A DNA stretch of 64,000 nucleotides, taken from the NCBI GenBank assembly GCA_023627715.1, contig JAMAHW010000048.1, forward strand, positions 1-64,000. The letters are read 5' to 3'. Origin of the DNA: Periconia sp. R9002. Lineage: Eukaryota > Ascomycota > Dothideomycetes > Pleosporales > Periconiaceae. This document shows, piece by piece, positions 1-10,176 of this stretch. The notes under the pieces were generated by a model that worked only from the letters and a program-made list of their open reading frames with translations, ran no database searches and was not told the DNA's origin. The position numbers were made by a program, and so were the translations under genes. Every line of letters starts with the position of its first letter. Position 1 is the stretch's first letter.

Positions 1-390
1 TAGTTATCTGATTTATGAATAACGCCTGGTACACTAGCTACCCGATATGTGACCTCCCGCCGTGTCACCCCTCTGTATCTAGAACAGCAGTCCAAGTCAG
101 TCACGAGGACCAGCCGAAACACAGACACAAGGCAAAACCTACACATGGACCATCTTCTTCGCCTACTTGTATGCATGGCCGTTACAAGTGCTCACACGAC
201 CTCCTACTAAATCCGTCATTGGACTTCGAATGCCATCCTTCAACCAACACATTATGCACTCACGGCACTCCCTCCCTTACCAGTGACACGCAGGGCACTA
301 CACCGCTACCGCTGCAGTCCCTGCAGATGGCCAGAACCCCACCTCTTCCCTCCTGCCTTATCCTATCAAACATCGCCACCCCATCTGTTA
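1..390. other. gene-free stretch, probable 3' flank of XAP5
   Basis: No open frame here resembles a known protein. The stretch lies downstream of the minus-strand XAP5 gene and probably holds its 3' untranslated region and terminator. The neighbouring gene to the left is outside the window. Confidence 0.5.
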
Positions 391-1605
391 CTATGAAAAG
401 AAAAAGGAATTGCCTTGGTTGTCCTTCCGATGCGCCTTCGACAAGTCTTTTTCTGGCCTATACTCCTCCCAGACACTGGCGGGGAATATGTGCTTGTTCT
501 GTTCATACCACCGCCGATCAACCACTTTAGTTAGCGTGGGGTCATCTCCAAACCCCTCCAGTTCCTCGTCTGGGATGTCAGAGTCTTTGCCTTTGCCCTT
601 CTCAGGCCGATCAAGCGGGTTGAAAGTCGCCATATCTGCTTCTTCCCCAGCTACTGGCGTGGCTTTTGTCGGATGTGCCGAATAATCAAAAAGGAGCCCA
701 TTGTAGCCCTCCACCCGATTGAAGAGAAAATGGTAGAACTCATAATGCTGTGCTAAAGGTTAGCCGTTTGCAATGCAGATGGGTTTTGGGGCTACTTACA
801 GGTGGTAAAATCACTTCGCTCCTCACCAACATCAAATCATCGACGCTGACACGAGCCCAATCTCTCCTGCTCTTGTCACCGCCACCTGCGCTCAACTGCG
901 CGCCAAGTTTCCTCGCCCTGTCAAGAAAGAGCCATATATGATCACCCTTCTTCACCCTACAGCGGCCACCCGGGGTATTAGTACCATCGTAAAAGACAAA
1001 TGGTATCACGACCTCTGTTGCTTTTACGCTCTCGCGCATAGCGAGGAATTCCTGCCGGGCCTGCGCCGTTTGCTGTGCTTCACGCTGCAATGCCGATTTG
1101 GTCATTACTCTCGGCTTTACGCCTACTTTACTGTTTGCTCCTAGCTTTTTCTTCTTGAAAGTGGCTCCTTCTCCTTCGGAATTCACGTTGGAAGAATCTG
1201 CTGGCGTGCTTTCACGAGGCGTTGTGCTATCCTGAGATTCGGCATCCTGGTCATCATCCAAACCAAATGAAAGCTTTCCCTTTCCCGCTACTTTCCGTTT
1301 CTTCTTGAAAGATGGCTTCTGTGTAGACGTACTATACTTGTTAAATTAGCACCGCTTATATGACGGATACTCAGCTACACGGCTAACAAAGGGAGGATTT
1401 GAACACACCCATCTTGTGAAGAACCAGAAGCTGAGCCCCCGCGCTCTTTTAGTTCCAAAGCTTCAGCACGTCGCTTTCGGAAGTCATCAAGATGCATCAA
1501 ACCGACCGTTTGTGACTTAAGATGATCTTCCGCTGTTGCAGCCTGCGCCGTGAAGCGCGTGTTAGAAGGATTGGCACCATCGCTTGCAGGAGTGAATTTG
1601 TCCAT
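391..1605 (-). CDS. XAP5/FAM50 family nuclear protein
   Basis: Three exons (1605-1409, 1331-800, 747-391) give 361 aa. The introns of 77 and 52 nt have GT-AG ends and keep the frame. The N-terminus is a charged helix (MDKFTPASDG, then a FRKRRAEALELKERGG stretch). A Lys-rich, nuclear-localisation-like middle follows. The conserved C-terminal XAP5 domain includes VVIPFVFYDGTNTPGG, WLFLDRAR, the exon-3 start HYEFYHFLF and DRRWYEQNKHIFPASVWEEY near the end. XAP5/FAM50 proteins are nuclear factors linked to chromatin and splicing (Chlamydomonas/Arabidopsis XAP5/XCT, human FAM50A); the molecular role in fungi is poorly defined. The ATG at 1605 is the first in frame, and fungal members begin with this MDKF-type sequence. 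The gene is divergent from the UBA protein, with 344 bp between start codons. The family assignment is firm; exon 1-2 boundaries were chosen from splice signals and phase. Confidence 0.9.
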
Positions 1606-1949
1606 AGCACGTTGTAGTGGCACAAATCGACTTAGGATGAACAATCTTTGTTCGAGAGTCGTATAGTCTTGTTCTCAAATTGAGGTGGAAAGATAGAGGC
1701 ACATATGTATAGTTGGTGTAATTTCTGATCGTTGGCGATCTACTAGTCTGGTAAGTAGTGTAGACTAGCGGGAGGTCAAGCCTTCCCATCTGCAGCAATC
1801 TTCACGTGACTTCGCGTCCCACTTCCTAGTTCCAGATCCTTGAGCGTGCATGCACACAACGAACCCCACAACACAATTGCACCATCTGTGTGCTATTCAC
1901 TGAAGCAATCGCAAGTCTTTCGGGAGCTTGTTAATGCACATACGACAAC
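1606..1949. promoter_or_regulatory. divergent promoter region XAP5 / UBA protein
   Basis: This 344-bp interval separates two start codons that point away from each other, so it must contain both promoters. No distinct TATA box or recognisable operator was seen. Confidence 0.5.
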
Positions 1950-4196
1950 ATGAGGATTGTACAGGACTCCGAGGATGAAGATGACCTTGAAATGGAGGTT
2001 ATCGAGGACGCGCCTCGCGACGAGGCCTCTCATGAGAATGAACAGCGAGGCACGGGTTCTACGGGTATGTAACCGCGTTGTGAGGATTCAAGCGTCTTGA
2101 CTAAATGTGCGCCAGAATCCCTCAAACGCAACATAGAAGATGCTCATCGCGCTCAATTTCAATCTCCCAGAGACGCATCCATTGATCCCCAGGACGCGAC
2201 GCATTCTGTCGCGCTAGCCAACAAGCGAAGGAAGACGTCACTAGATCCGTCCACGACCGACTCATTCCAAATGGGATCAACCAAGCGTGATACACCAAAA
2301 AATAGTGACTCTATGAATCACACATTCAGTCTCCCGAACATTGAAAGAATATCCGGCGAACCAAAAGCCCAGTCAACGCTGCCTTCGCCAGATAAACTTT
2401 GGGACCTCCAGGGGACCATGCGCGAGGAGTGGCAATATCATGAACCGGGCATGTTTGTCGAAGTTTCAAGTACAGTTCCTAACGCCACAGCCACCCAGCA
2501 ACAGCTCCTGCGAGAAGTTCTCGATCCAGATTTCCTAGGGGTGGAAACAATAGTAGACATACCATATCAGCCCCCAAAATCATCTATCCCGTGGTCAGAC
2601 TATCTGAGGTCTTCATCTACCAAAGATCCACCAGACGAGTCTAGGACTACGAGCCACTCTGAGCAGCATCCTTCCCAAAACAATCCAAACCTGGCGTCTC
2701 TCGGCGATCCATCTGATATCACCAACTTGGAAAGCAGTCCAACCCTCGTCCCCGTATCGCGAGAGTTTGGTTCGCAGCAGAAGAGCAGCGTTTTGCCACA
2801 GGACGCCACTGATATAGACTCCGATTTCAAAGAAACGACAACTCCTCCCATGTCTCCCACTCGAGAAACGAGAAGCACTGTGCGCATGGATGGCAGCATC
2901 ACGCCGTCTCGATTAGAACGACATGACATTGCCACCCACACCGACTCCATCCCGAATCGTAATTCCCCTCGTCAGCAGCGGAATTCCAAAGTGGGGTCCA
3001 TTCCGATAAGTGAACCTGTAGAGGAATTCATCCCTGCTGAAATTCCCAAAGAGCAATATCTGCCGCGACCTTCACGATCTAGATCCACGAAGCTCTCTCT
3101 GGATGCGCCCATAGACTATTCAGTGAGGCCGGAGAAGGCTGCCCTACGTGCAAGACGAACGAGAACATCAAACGCGATGGAGAACGGGTCAGCCACAACT
3201 ACCCCCGAGAAAATTCGTCAAATTTGTGATATGGGATTCTCCCCAACAACTACCCAAAAAGCTCTTAGGCATCACAACGGCGACATGGTATCAAGTCTTG
3301 ATTGGCTGATCGCTTCGCGTGCGGCGGATGAAGACGAGCTGGCCCCTCCCAGATCATCAAAGTCGAAAAAGAAAGACAAAGGCGATAAAGCAGAGAAGCC
3401 GCTACGTTCCATTGATGAAGAGCATTCTCATGAATCACCCATTCACGAAACAGAAAAAATCGACGTAGTAACGGCGAATGACACCGAGAGAGATTTGAAC
3501 AATCACATTTCGGACGAATCAGCCGTCTCTCTACTATCCAAAAGTCCAAAAGTGCAGGTTGTTATACCTAACAAATCGAGGGGACAAGCGAGTCCTTTGA
3601 AGCGCGAGGCTGGACAGCAAACATCCTCTGTGCCTTTGCAGAGCGATGGATTGGAAGCAGATAACCGAAAAACGAAAAGGAGGAAAGTAGCCGCAGACCA
3701 CTCAGAGCCTCCCATTGAAGCTCCCTCTGACTCCTCTATCGTGGTGGCTGGACCGGCAAAAGAAAAGAGGAAGAGAGGTAGACCAAGGAAAGAAGAAAAG
3801 ACTAAACCTGCAGAAGACAAACAATCGGAGGACTTGCCAACCGAACAAGAGGATAGTGAGCTTGCTCTACAAGAGATTCAACCAAATGCCCAAATTGCGT
3901 CTGAGGAGCTTGAAGCCTCGGAAAAGCAATCGTGCCAAGCTTCAGCAGAACAAACATCAGCAGTGGAAGATGCAGATGAACCGCCCGACAAGAGATCCTC
4001 TAACATTACTGATAGCAACAAGCCGGGTAAACAAGCTACGGAACCGTCATCGGCATTGCCAGATCCTGTCCCGCGAAAACCTTCAGTAACGTCGGAAAAC
4101 ATACCATCGCCACACACCAAAGGCAAGATTACCTATCGTGTGGGTCTTAGCAAACGTGCACGAATTGCACCTCTACTACGGGTGGTGAAGAAATGA
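1950..4196 (+). CDS. UBA-domain and AT-hook nuclear protein (uncharacterised)
   Basis: Two exons (1950-2064, 2116-4196) give 731 aa. The 51-nt intron starts GTATGT, has a CTAAA-type branch point and ends in CAG; the phases match. The first exon is acidic (MRIVQDSEDEDDLEMEV). Most of the protein is Ser/Thr/Glu-rich and looks disordered. A compact UBA domain lies around residues 400-440 (PEKIRQICDMGFSPTTTQKA, then a GDMVSSLDWLI helix). An AT-hook core, RKRGRPRK, lies near residue 586. The C-terminus is basic (YRVGLSKRARIAPLLRVV). The domains suggest a nuclear protein able to bind AT-rich DNA and ubiquitin or ubiquitin-like chains. That is inference; I do not recognise a characterised orthologue. 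Confidence 0.8.
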
Positions 4197-5805
4197 AAAA
4201 CCATAGTGCTTAGGACGATGAATGAACCGGGTCTCGCATGGTCTGAAAAACACGACGCATACAAACGACAATGTTAGCAGTGATGAATGTCATATCATGT
4301 AACGAGAACAGTGATACCCCACAATAGTTATCCACCACAATACATTTCTTCAATTGCCAGGATGTGCAACTTAGCTATGGTTCATGCGCCGCGCGAAGCG
4401 GCTGATCAGCCCGACCCGCTCATGGGAACATCAAGAGCGAAGATGCTCGAGCGCTCACTATGCCTAGCGGCTGGCAAGTGACATCCCTTTCTATTAACGC
4501 GAACCCGTAATGCTCTTTCCTTTGCAATTTGCCGTGCTATGTTTAGGACTTGAATGTTACCACACACTGTTCACACGGCTTGTCGGGAGCGGATGACGTC
4601 GGGCACTAAGGTAGCGCAATGCTATCTCATGATGGGAGACAGGGCGTCGAAATACCCATGACACGTCCTTCTTTGCCGAGCTCGTGGCGCGTACCATCTA
4701 ACGCTGACCTGGAATTAGGGGTGTGTGGCACTTTTAGGCATGAGACAGTCGACCTAAGCCTCATATGGTGCTGGAGCAATCTCGGGAGTTGAACACACCA
4801 ATATTTTAGCACCTCACACCTGCCGAGCGATTCACCCTACGTTCAGGGCGAGACAGATCTGATCTAACTATTGCATACAAGTTGTTGTTTGCTGCATTGT
4901 CGATCCGCCTATCCCCATGCTGGTTTCCCCTGAGACTACTTCATCGCTTGCATCCACCTTATCCGAAAAATCGGAACGGCAGACAACGTCTTCTACTTTC
5001 ATCAACGGAATTAGGCATTGAATCAAGCGGGACCCTCCGGCGACCGTACTTGAGTCAAAAAATTTAAAGACTATGCGCTAAATTCATTTCCCCTTGATGT
5101 GCAGGGTAAGGCTAAGTTCTGTGTATACCAGCGTTATCTCCACCGTTGCAAAATCCCCCCCCTCCCCCCCTGAATTTTCTGTTCTCCCTTTTGCATGTAG
5201 CGGTTTTGGCATCGAACTTGATGATTCACAGGCAAAGAGACTATCGGTGAATGAATTCATACCACAGTCTGTCCTAGGCTTCGAAACGGCTCCAGAAATA
5301 TGGACGATACACATTGCAGGTTGTATAGATACACTCCGTAAAACAACCTTAATTTATCTACTCATCCACTTTCAGCATCATACACCACTTTAGGCCCCGT
5401 TTAGCTCCCTATACTATCGAAACACCCACTTTTCAAACGCTACGCCTCGGTTACACCACACTATGCTTAGTGCATTCGCTATTGCGACAACAAGCCGTCC
5501 ATTTCATGCTTAGTGCATCCTGGCTCTGCATTCAATTAGCATTGTAGCAGAATTAGAATAAATCCGTGCGGATAATAAAAGTAGATATATGTACATACCG
5601 TCAACCGATCTTCTCCCTTTTCTTCCCTTTACACATCCGTCCGTCTTTGCTCTTCGTTGACCAAGGCGCCAGTCACTCGTTCCATTTTCTGACCATTGAG
5701 TCCCATACTGGACTCTATCTAATTTCTTAATTTGTCCGTTTGTTACGGACAGTGTCACTCGTTCCTTTTCGATTTAATCCACTTCCTCGAGATCAACGTC
5801 GAAAT
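4197..5805. other. gene-free interval upstream of the deacetylase
   Basis: About 1.6 kb with only short frames lacking family resemblance. Near its right end are two 13-bp direct copies of ATGCTTAGTGCAT (5463-5475 and 5506-5518), two 12-bp copies of GTCACTCGTTCC (5672-5683 and 5754-5765), and a hairpin with 6-bp stem TGTCCG/CGGACA (5733-5751) just upstream of the deacetylase start. These are probably promoter or leader elements of that gene; nothing else was identified. Confidence 0.5.
5463..5518 (+). repeat. two direct copies of ATGCTTAGTGCAT upstream of the deacetylase
   Basis: The 13-mer at 5463-5475 recurs exactly at 5506-5518. Its outer arms are self-complementary (ATGC...GCAT), the form expected of a dimeric transcription-factor site. 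It lies about 290-340 bp before the deacetylase ATG. The function is inferred. Confidence 0.45.
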
Positions 5806-8142
5806 ATGTACTTCTCGACAATTATCGCTGCTACTGTGGCAGCGGCTCCAATAGTCGCCGCGCACGGTGGCGTTCCAGGCATGCCCAAGATCTTCGGTAT
5901 GGGAGCAGGTGCCTTGAGGGCTAGGGATACTGGATTCGCTGCCCGCCGTTCCGCTGCGCCGCCACACCCGCACAAGGTTAATAAGCGTCAGGGTGGTGTT
6001 GATGGCCAGTGTGGACCTGATGCCGGTGGGGCGACTTGCGCCCAAGGTTATTGCTGCTCGCCAGCTGGATGGTGTGGAAACACTGAGGACTACTGCGCTG
6101 CTCCGGTATGTTATTGGATCTACGACATCCTTCCATGAGTTCTTTTTCGCTGATTCTTGGGGTAGGATTGTTTGATCGACTACGGGTCTGGATGTGACGC
6201 TAATGCTATACCCAATGGTCAAGACACCAGGTCCTTGCCTCGACCTCAGCTCGGCTCCGTGGAGTACGGCGGTGAAGGCATTTATGCGTGCCAGGAACCT
6301 GGTACCATTGCCATCACCTATGATGACGGACCGTATATTTACACTGATGGTGAGTCTCAGAGAATTACATTTGGGTATTTGGCCGCTTGGAGTTGCTGTA
6401 TTGACTATTTTAAGCCGTCCTCGACACCTTTAAAAAGTATGGTTTCAAGGCCACATTCTTCGTCACCGGCAACAACAACGCAAAGGGAGCAATTGACGAC
6501 GCCTCTACGCCCTGGCCTGCGGTTATTACTCGGATGATCAATGAGGGGCATCAGGTTGCGTCTCATACTTGGTCTCATCAGGACTTGAGTGCGGTATGTT
6601 CTTCCACGTACAAAGTAGTATGAGGATACCACGTGATGTAGCGTTTTGAGACATCCATCACTCATTATATCACCCCTAGTTGAGTTAAGCTGACTTTTTA
6701 CCCGCGAATTTTAGATTACTCATGAACAGCGTATCGACCAGATGGTCCGCAACGAGATGGCTCTCCGCAACATTCTCCAGAAATACCCTACCTACATGAG
6801 GCCTCCATACTCAAGCTGTACTGCCGAAAGTGGTTGCGAAAAGGATCTGGCAGATCTCGGATACGTTGTGGTCTACTTTGACGTTGACACGACAGACTAT
6901 CTAAACACCACGCCCGATAAAATCCAGAACGCAAAGGACGTATTCGCCAGCTATGTCCAGAACAGCAACCCAGCAACGGATACTTTCCTTAGCATCGAGC
7001 ACGACATTCACCAGCAGACCGCTTTAAACCTCACTGGTTACATGCTCGAGATGATGGCCGCCAAAGGCTATCGCGGTGTAACAGTTGGAGAGTGCCTTGG
7101 TGACCCAGAAGCTAACTGGTACCGTGCCTCTTCTGGAAAGATTGTCACTTCTTCCTCTTCCAGGCCCACGGCTACCCAGTCTTCCGGTACCGTTTCGTCT
7201 ACTGCTCCTACCGCCACCCCCACCGGCACCTCTCAAGACGGTACTTGCGGTATCTCCAATAGCCTCACTTGCAAGGGATGGAACGAGGCTTCCACCGTCG
7301 GAGAATGCTGCTCTCCGGCTGGATGGTGCGGTTCTTCCCCAGCTCACTGCGGTGATGGCTGCCAGAGTGCATTCGGTGTCTGCGGCAACGGTAACTCGAC
7401 CACCGGTGTTCCCTCTTCCAGCGCCCCATCAGCTACTGCCAGCTCATCTTCAGTGCAGATTTCTTCTTCTGGCTCTGTAGTTTCCTCCTCGTCAAGCGCT
7501 CCTACTGCTACCCCCTCCAACCTCACCCCGTCTACGGATGGTACCTGTGGTGGTGAGTCCGGATTTACCTGCAAGGGATCTGAGTTTGGTTCTTGCTGCT
7601 CTCCGGCTGGTTGGTGCGGATCTACCGCTGACTACTGCTCTACTGGATGCAACGCGGCCTTTGGTACTTGCGAGGGCAGCTCTCCTTCTTCCAGCGCGCA
7701 ATCCACTTCGGCATCCAACTCCGCTGTTGTTACATCTAGCGCAGCTGTTTCCTCCGTTTCAGACTCCCTGCCATCTCTCTCAATCCTATCTTCCACATCT
7801 TCATCCACCTCCAGCTCTGCGCTCCCCACCTTCTCCCTCAGCGCATCTTCCTCCGCCACAATCCCTACCTCCACTACCATCATCTCCTCCGCAACCCTCT
7901 CCACTTCCGTCACCATCCCATCCAGCTCCGCCGTTCCCGCCACGGAACCCGCTACCCCTGAGCCTACGGCGAAAGTGAGCACCAACGGCCGATGCGGACC
8001 CCGTAATGGCGGTACTACGTGCGCGGGATACAAGGGCATTTTCAACCTTTCCCTCGAGTGCTGCGGTTTTGCTGGGATTTGTGGAGGCGACCTCCTTGCT
8101 TGCCGCATGGGGTGCCAGAAGGGGTATGGTAAGTGCTGGTAG
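5806..8142 (+). CDS. secreted polysaccharide (chitin) deacetylase with four CBM18-type modules
   Basis: Four exons (5806-6105, 6166-6349, 6415-6593, 6715-8142) give 696 aa. A signal peptide (about residues 1-19) and a Lys-Arg processing site (NKRQ) precede a CBM18 chitin-binding module (CCSPAGWCG, about 67-105). The NodB deacetylase domain follows with motif 1 TYDDGP (about 151), motif 2 HTWSH (about 210) and motif 3 RPPYSS (about 249), so the metal and catalytic residues are present. After Ser/Thr-rich linkers come two more CBM18 modules (about 396-440 and 496-540) and a degenerate fourth (about 644-694, CCGFAGICGG). The family removes acetyl groups from chitin; fungal members act on the producer's own wall or mask chitin from plant chitinases and receptors. 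The ATG at 5806 is chosen because it starts the signal peptide; the open frame extends upstream without one. Intron 3 (6594-6714) is about twice as long as the other two and is a putative introner-like element. Confidence 0.93.
6594..6714 (+). mobile_element. putative introner-like element (intron 3 of the deacetylase)
   Basis: This 121-nt phase-0 intron shares blocks in the same order with the FAD-oxidase intron at 21035-21158: TACAAAGTAGTAT (6609-6621), ACCACGTG (6628-6635), GTTTTGAG (6643-6650), GAGTTAAGCT (6682-6691) and a 3' end CCCGCGAATTTTAG against CCCGCAAATTTAG. The host genes are otherwise unrelated. The other introns of this gene (60 and 65 nt) do not show these blocks. Introner-like elements (near-identical multiplying introns) are known from Dothideomycetes; membership is inferred from two copies only. 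Confidence 0.75.
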
Positions 8143-9204
8143 AGAAGTGTGAGAGTAAAATCTTAGTTCTTTTCCTCGTTATCTTGATGTTACAGCGGGG
8201 AAGAGTAATTGTGTGTTTAGGGGTGGAAAAAGGAGGAGAGGGAAAAGGCGTTGAATGTAGATAAGATACGTCTGTATGTATGAATATCTATGCATGATTT
8301 TCTAGTGATTCATTCTTATAAGAAATGGCTTCTAACGAAATTTTGTTGCTCATTTCCACTTGCGATCTATAAATGAACTGCGAATTGCTCTTCTTTAGCT
8401 CTCTTAAGTCTTTTAATACGAGTGTGGTGAAAATCACATTCTAGAAGAACCCTTTGATTTACGTGTTCGCAGCACTACCATCTACCAACACTCCATCGTA
8501 AAACTCAACAGCTCCCCCGCGCGAACACAAAATCCACACACAGACTTTTATATAACATATCATAACCTACCAACATCTTATCGAACACGAGAGGTCAACT
8601 TCAACTAGATCCTGTAATACGCAACGCCTCTAAATAGCACTGTGACATATCCCATTTTCCGTCTCGGTATTTACAAACCAGGAGAATCTTAGCAAACACC
8701 CACTAATAGAGCTTTTTTCCTTAGGACTAGGATAGGGTAAATGTGGATTACTAGAAAGGGATAACGGGCTAGCTATAGACGAGACGGAATAATATATTTC
8801 GTGCATGCCAAGGATTATCCTAGGCGACAGATTTTGTAAAGGGCTGGCATGGGGTATTTTGGGGGTGTGGGGGAGAAAACCGGGGGGTTTAAGGTCGGCA
8901 TATACGAGTCCCATAGAAGAGAGTTGAGATGGGATTTGGAATGGTTACGGGGTTGGAAGAGGGTGCTCGATATTGAACAGCGTAATCACCAAGGTGTCAG
9001 ATTGTAATAGGTAGGCAAAAGAAGACACATCAATGGTGTCGGGGACGTGAATTTTATGCACCAATTATATACGTGCAAGAAGCGAAGAGGATATAAACTA
9101 TATACAAGAATCAATCGTTTTCCAGTGTCCCGTTAAACTCGTCGGGATTGTTTTGGTGAAGTCCCTTCGAGCAACCACACACACGCTATTCACTCAATAC
9201 CCAT
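8143..9204. other. gene-free interval between convergent genes
   Basis: This holds the 3' flanks of the deacetylase and of the pectate lyase, which are convergent. No frame with family resemblance or repeat was seen. Confidence 0.6.
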
Positions 9205-10176
9205 CTAGCAGGTCTTGATCTGAGAAGCAGTGTACTTGCAAGCGTTGCTAGGGCCCTTGGAGATGGAGCTAGGCTCGTTTCCTGGAGTGGTGCCCTTGAA
9301 CTCCTCGCAGATGTCCTTGACGCTGGTGGCGCAGGTGCCGCTGATGGTAGCAGAGTCGCCGAAGTTGGAGTTGATGCCCGCAAGGAGCTTGCCGTTGGTG
9401 GCCTTGACGTTCTTGATAATGACGTGGCGCTCGACGCTGTTCTTGCAGTTGCCGCAAGAGCGGTAGAGTTTGCCGAAGGTGTCGACGGTGAAGCCATCAA
9501 TGGTGACGGTTCCCTTGCCGTTGTGCTGGACCACTTTGTCCTCGGCGCCGGTGGCACCGCCGCCCTTCACGGAGGCGTTGCCGCTATGGAGATGGTGTTA
9601 GTGGTTTACTTGGGATATGTTTGCCAGCTTGAGGCTAATAAAGGCCTGAGAGGAATAACTTACTCTCCCTTGAGGCTCAGAGCATCCTCGCACACGGCCG
9701 CCCACCAGACATTCTCAATAGTGCATGATCTAGGAAAGGAGCAAAAAGTCAGCAGAATTCAGGTAGAGCTGTATGGTAGGGTTGAGAAGCATCAGGAGGT
9801 TCAACAACACGACACAATACAATAAAAATGTTATGCTAGACAATACATACCCCTTGCAATGAACACCCTCGATCTGGTCCTTACCAATGATGGCATTCTT
9901 GAGGGTGGCACCCTCATCGAGGATGAAGACAGCGTCCGAATCACCACCTTCGGCCTGGCCAGTGCAAGATACGCCACGGCCATAGGTCTTCATGCCACCA
10001 TCGAAAGTACCAGAGACTTTCTGGGCCGCCTTGTAGGTGACGGAGCCCTTGGAGGCAGGGATGGGGAAAGAAGCACGCTTAGCAATGGCGTAAAAGTTGT
10101 TGGGGTTGTTGGAGGTTGGAGTCGCGGAGACTGAGGTGGCAATAGCCAAGATGGAAGCAACGATTGAGGCCTTCAT
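9205..10176 (-). CDS. secreted pectate lyase, polysaccharide lyase family 3
   Basis: Three exons (10176-9851, 9729-9664, 9583-9205) give 256 aa, the usual size for fungal PL3. A signal peptide (about 1-18, ending SVSA) and a Lys-Arg site (IAKR) precede the mature enzyme. The catalytic parallel beta-helix shows family segments: [20 protein letters not shown], the exon-junction segment [24 protein letters not shown] and [15 protein letters not shown]. Multiple cysteines ([14 protein letters not shown]-terminal KTC) fit the disulfide-rich secreted form. PL3 enzymes cleave de-esterified pectin by calcium-dependent beta-elimination and are typical of fungi living on or in plants. A TATAAAG-like box on the minus strand at about 10366-10359 lies about 185 nt before the start. 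The 121-nt first intron is the same length as the introner-like intron in the deacetylase but does not share its sequence blocks. Confidence 0.93.

Noticed and set aside
9730..9850. 121-nt first intron of the pectate lyase as a third introner-like copy
   Set aside because: It has the same length as the deacetylase copy and a shared CTGACTTTTT near the branch point, but none of the other blocks.
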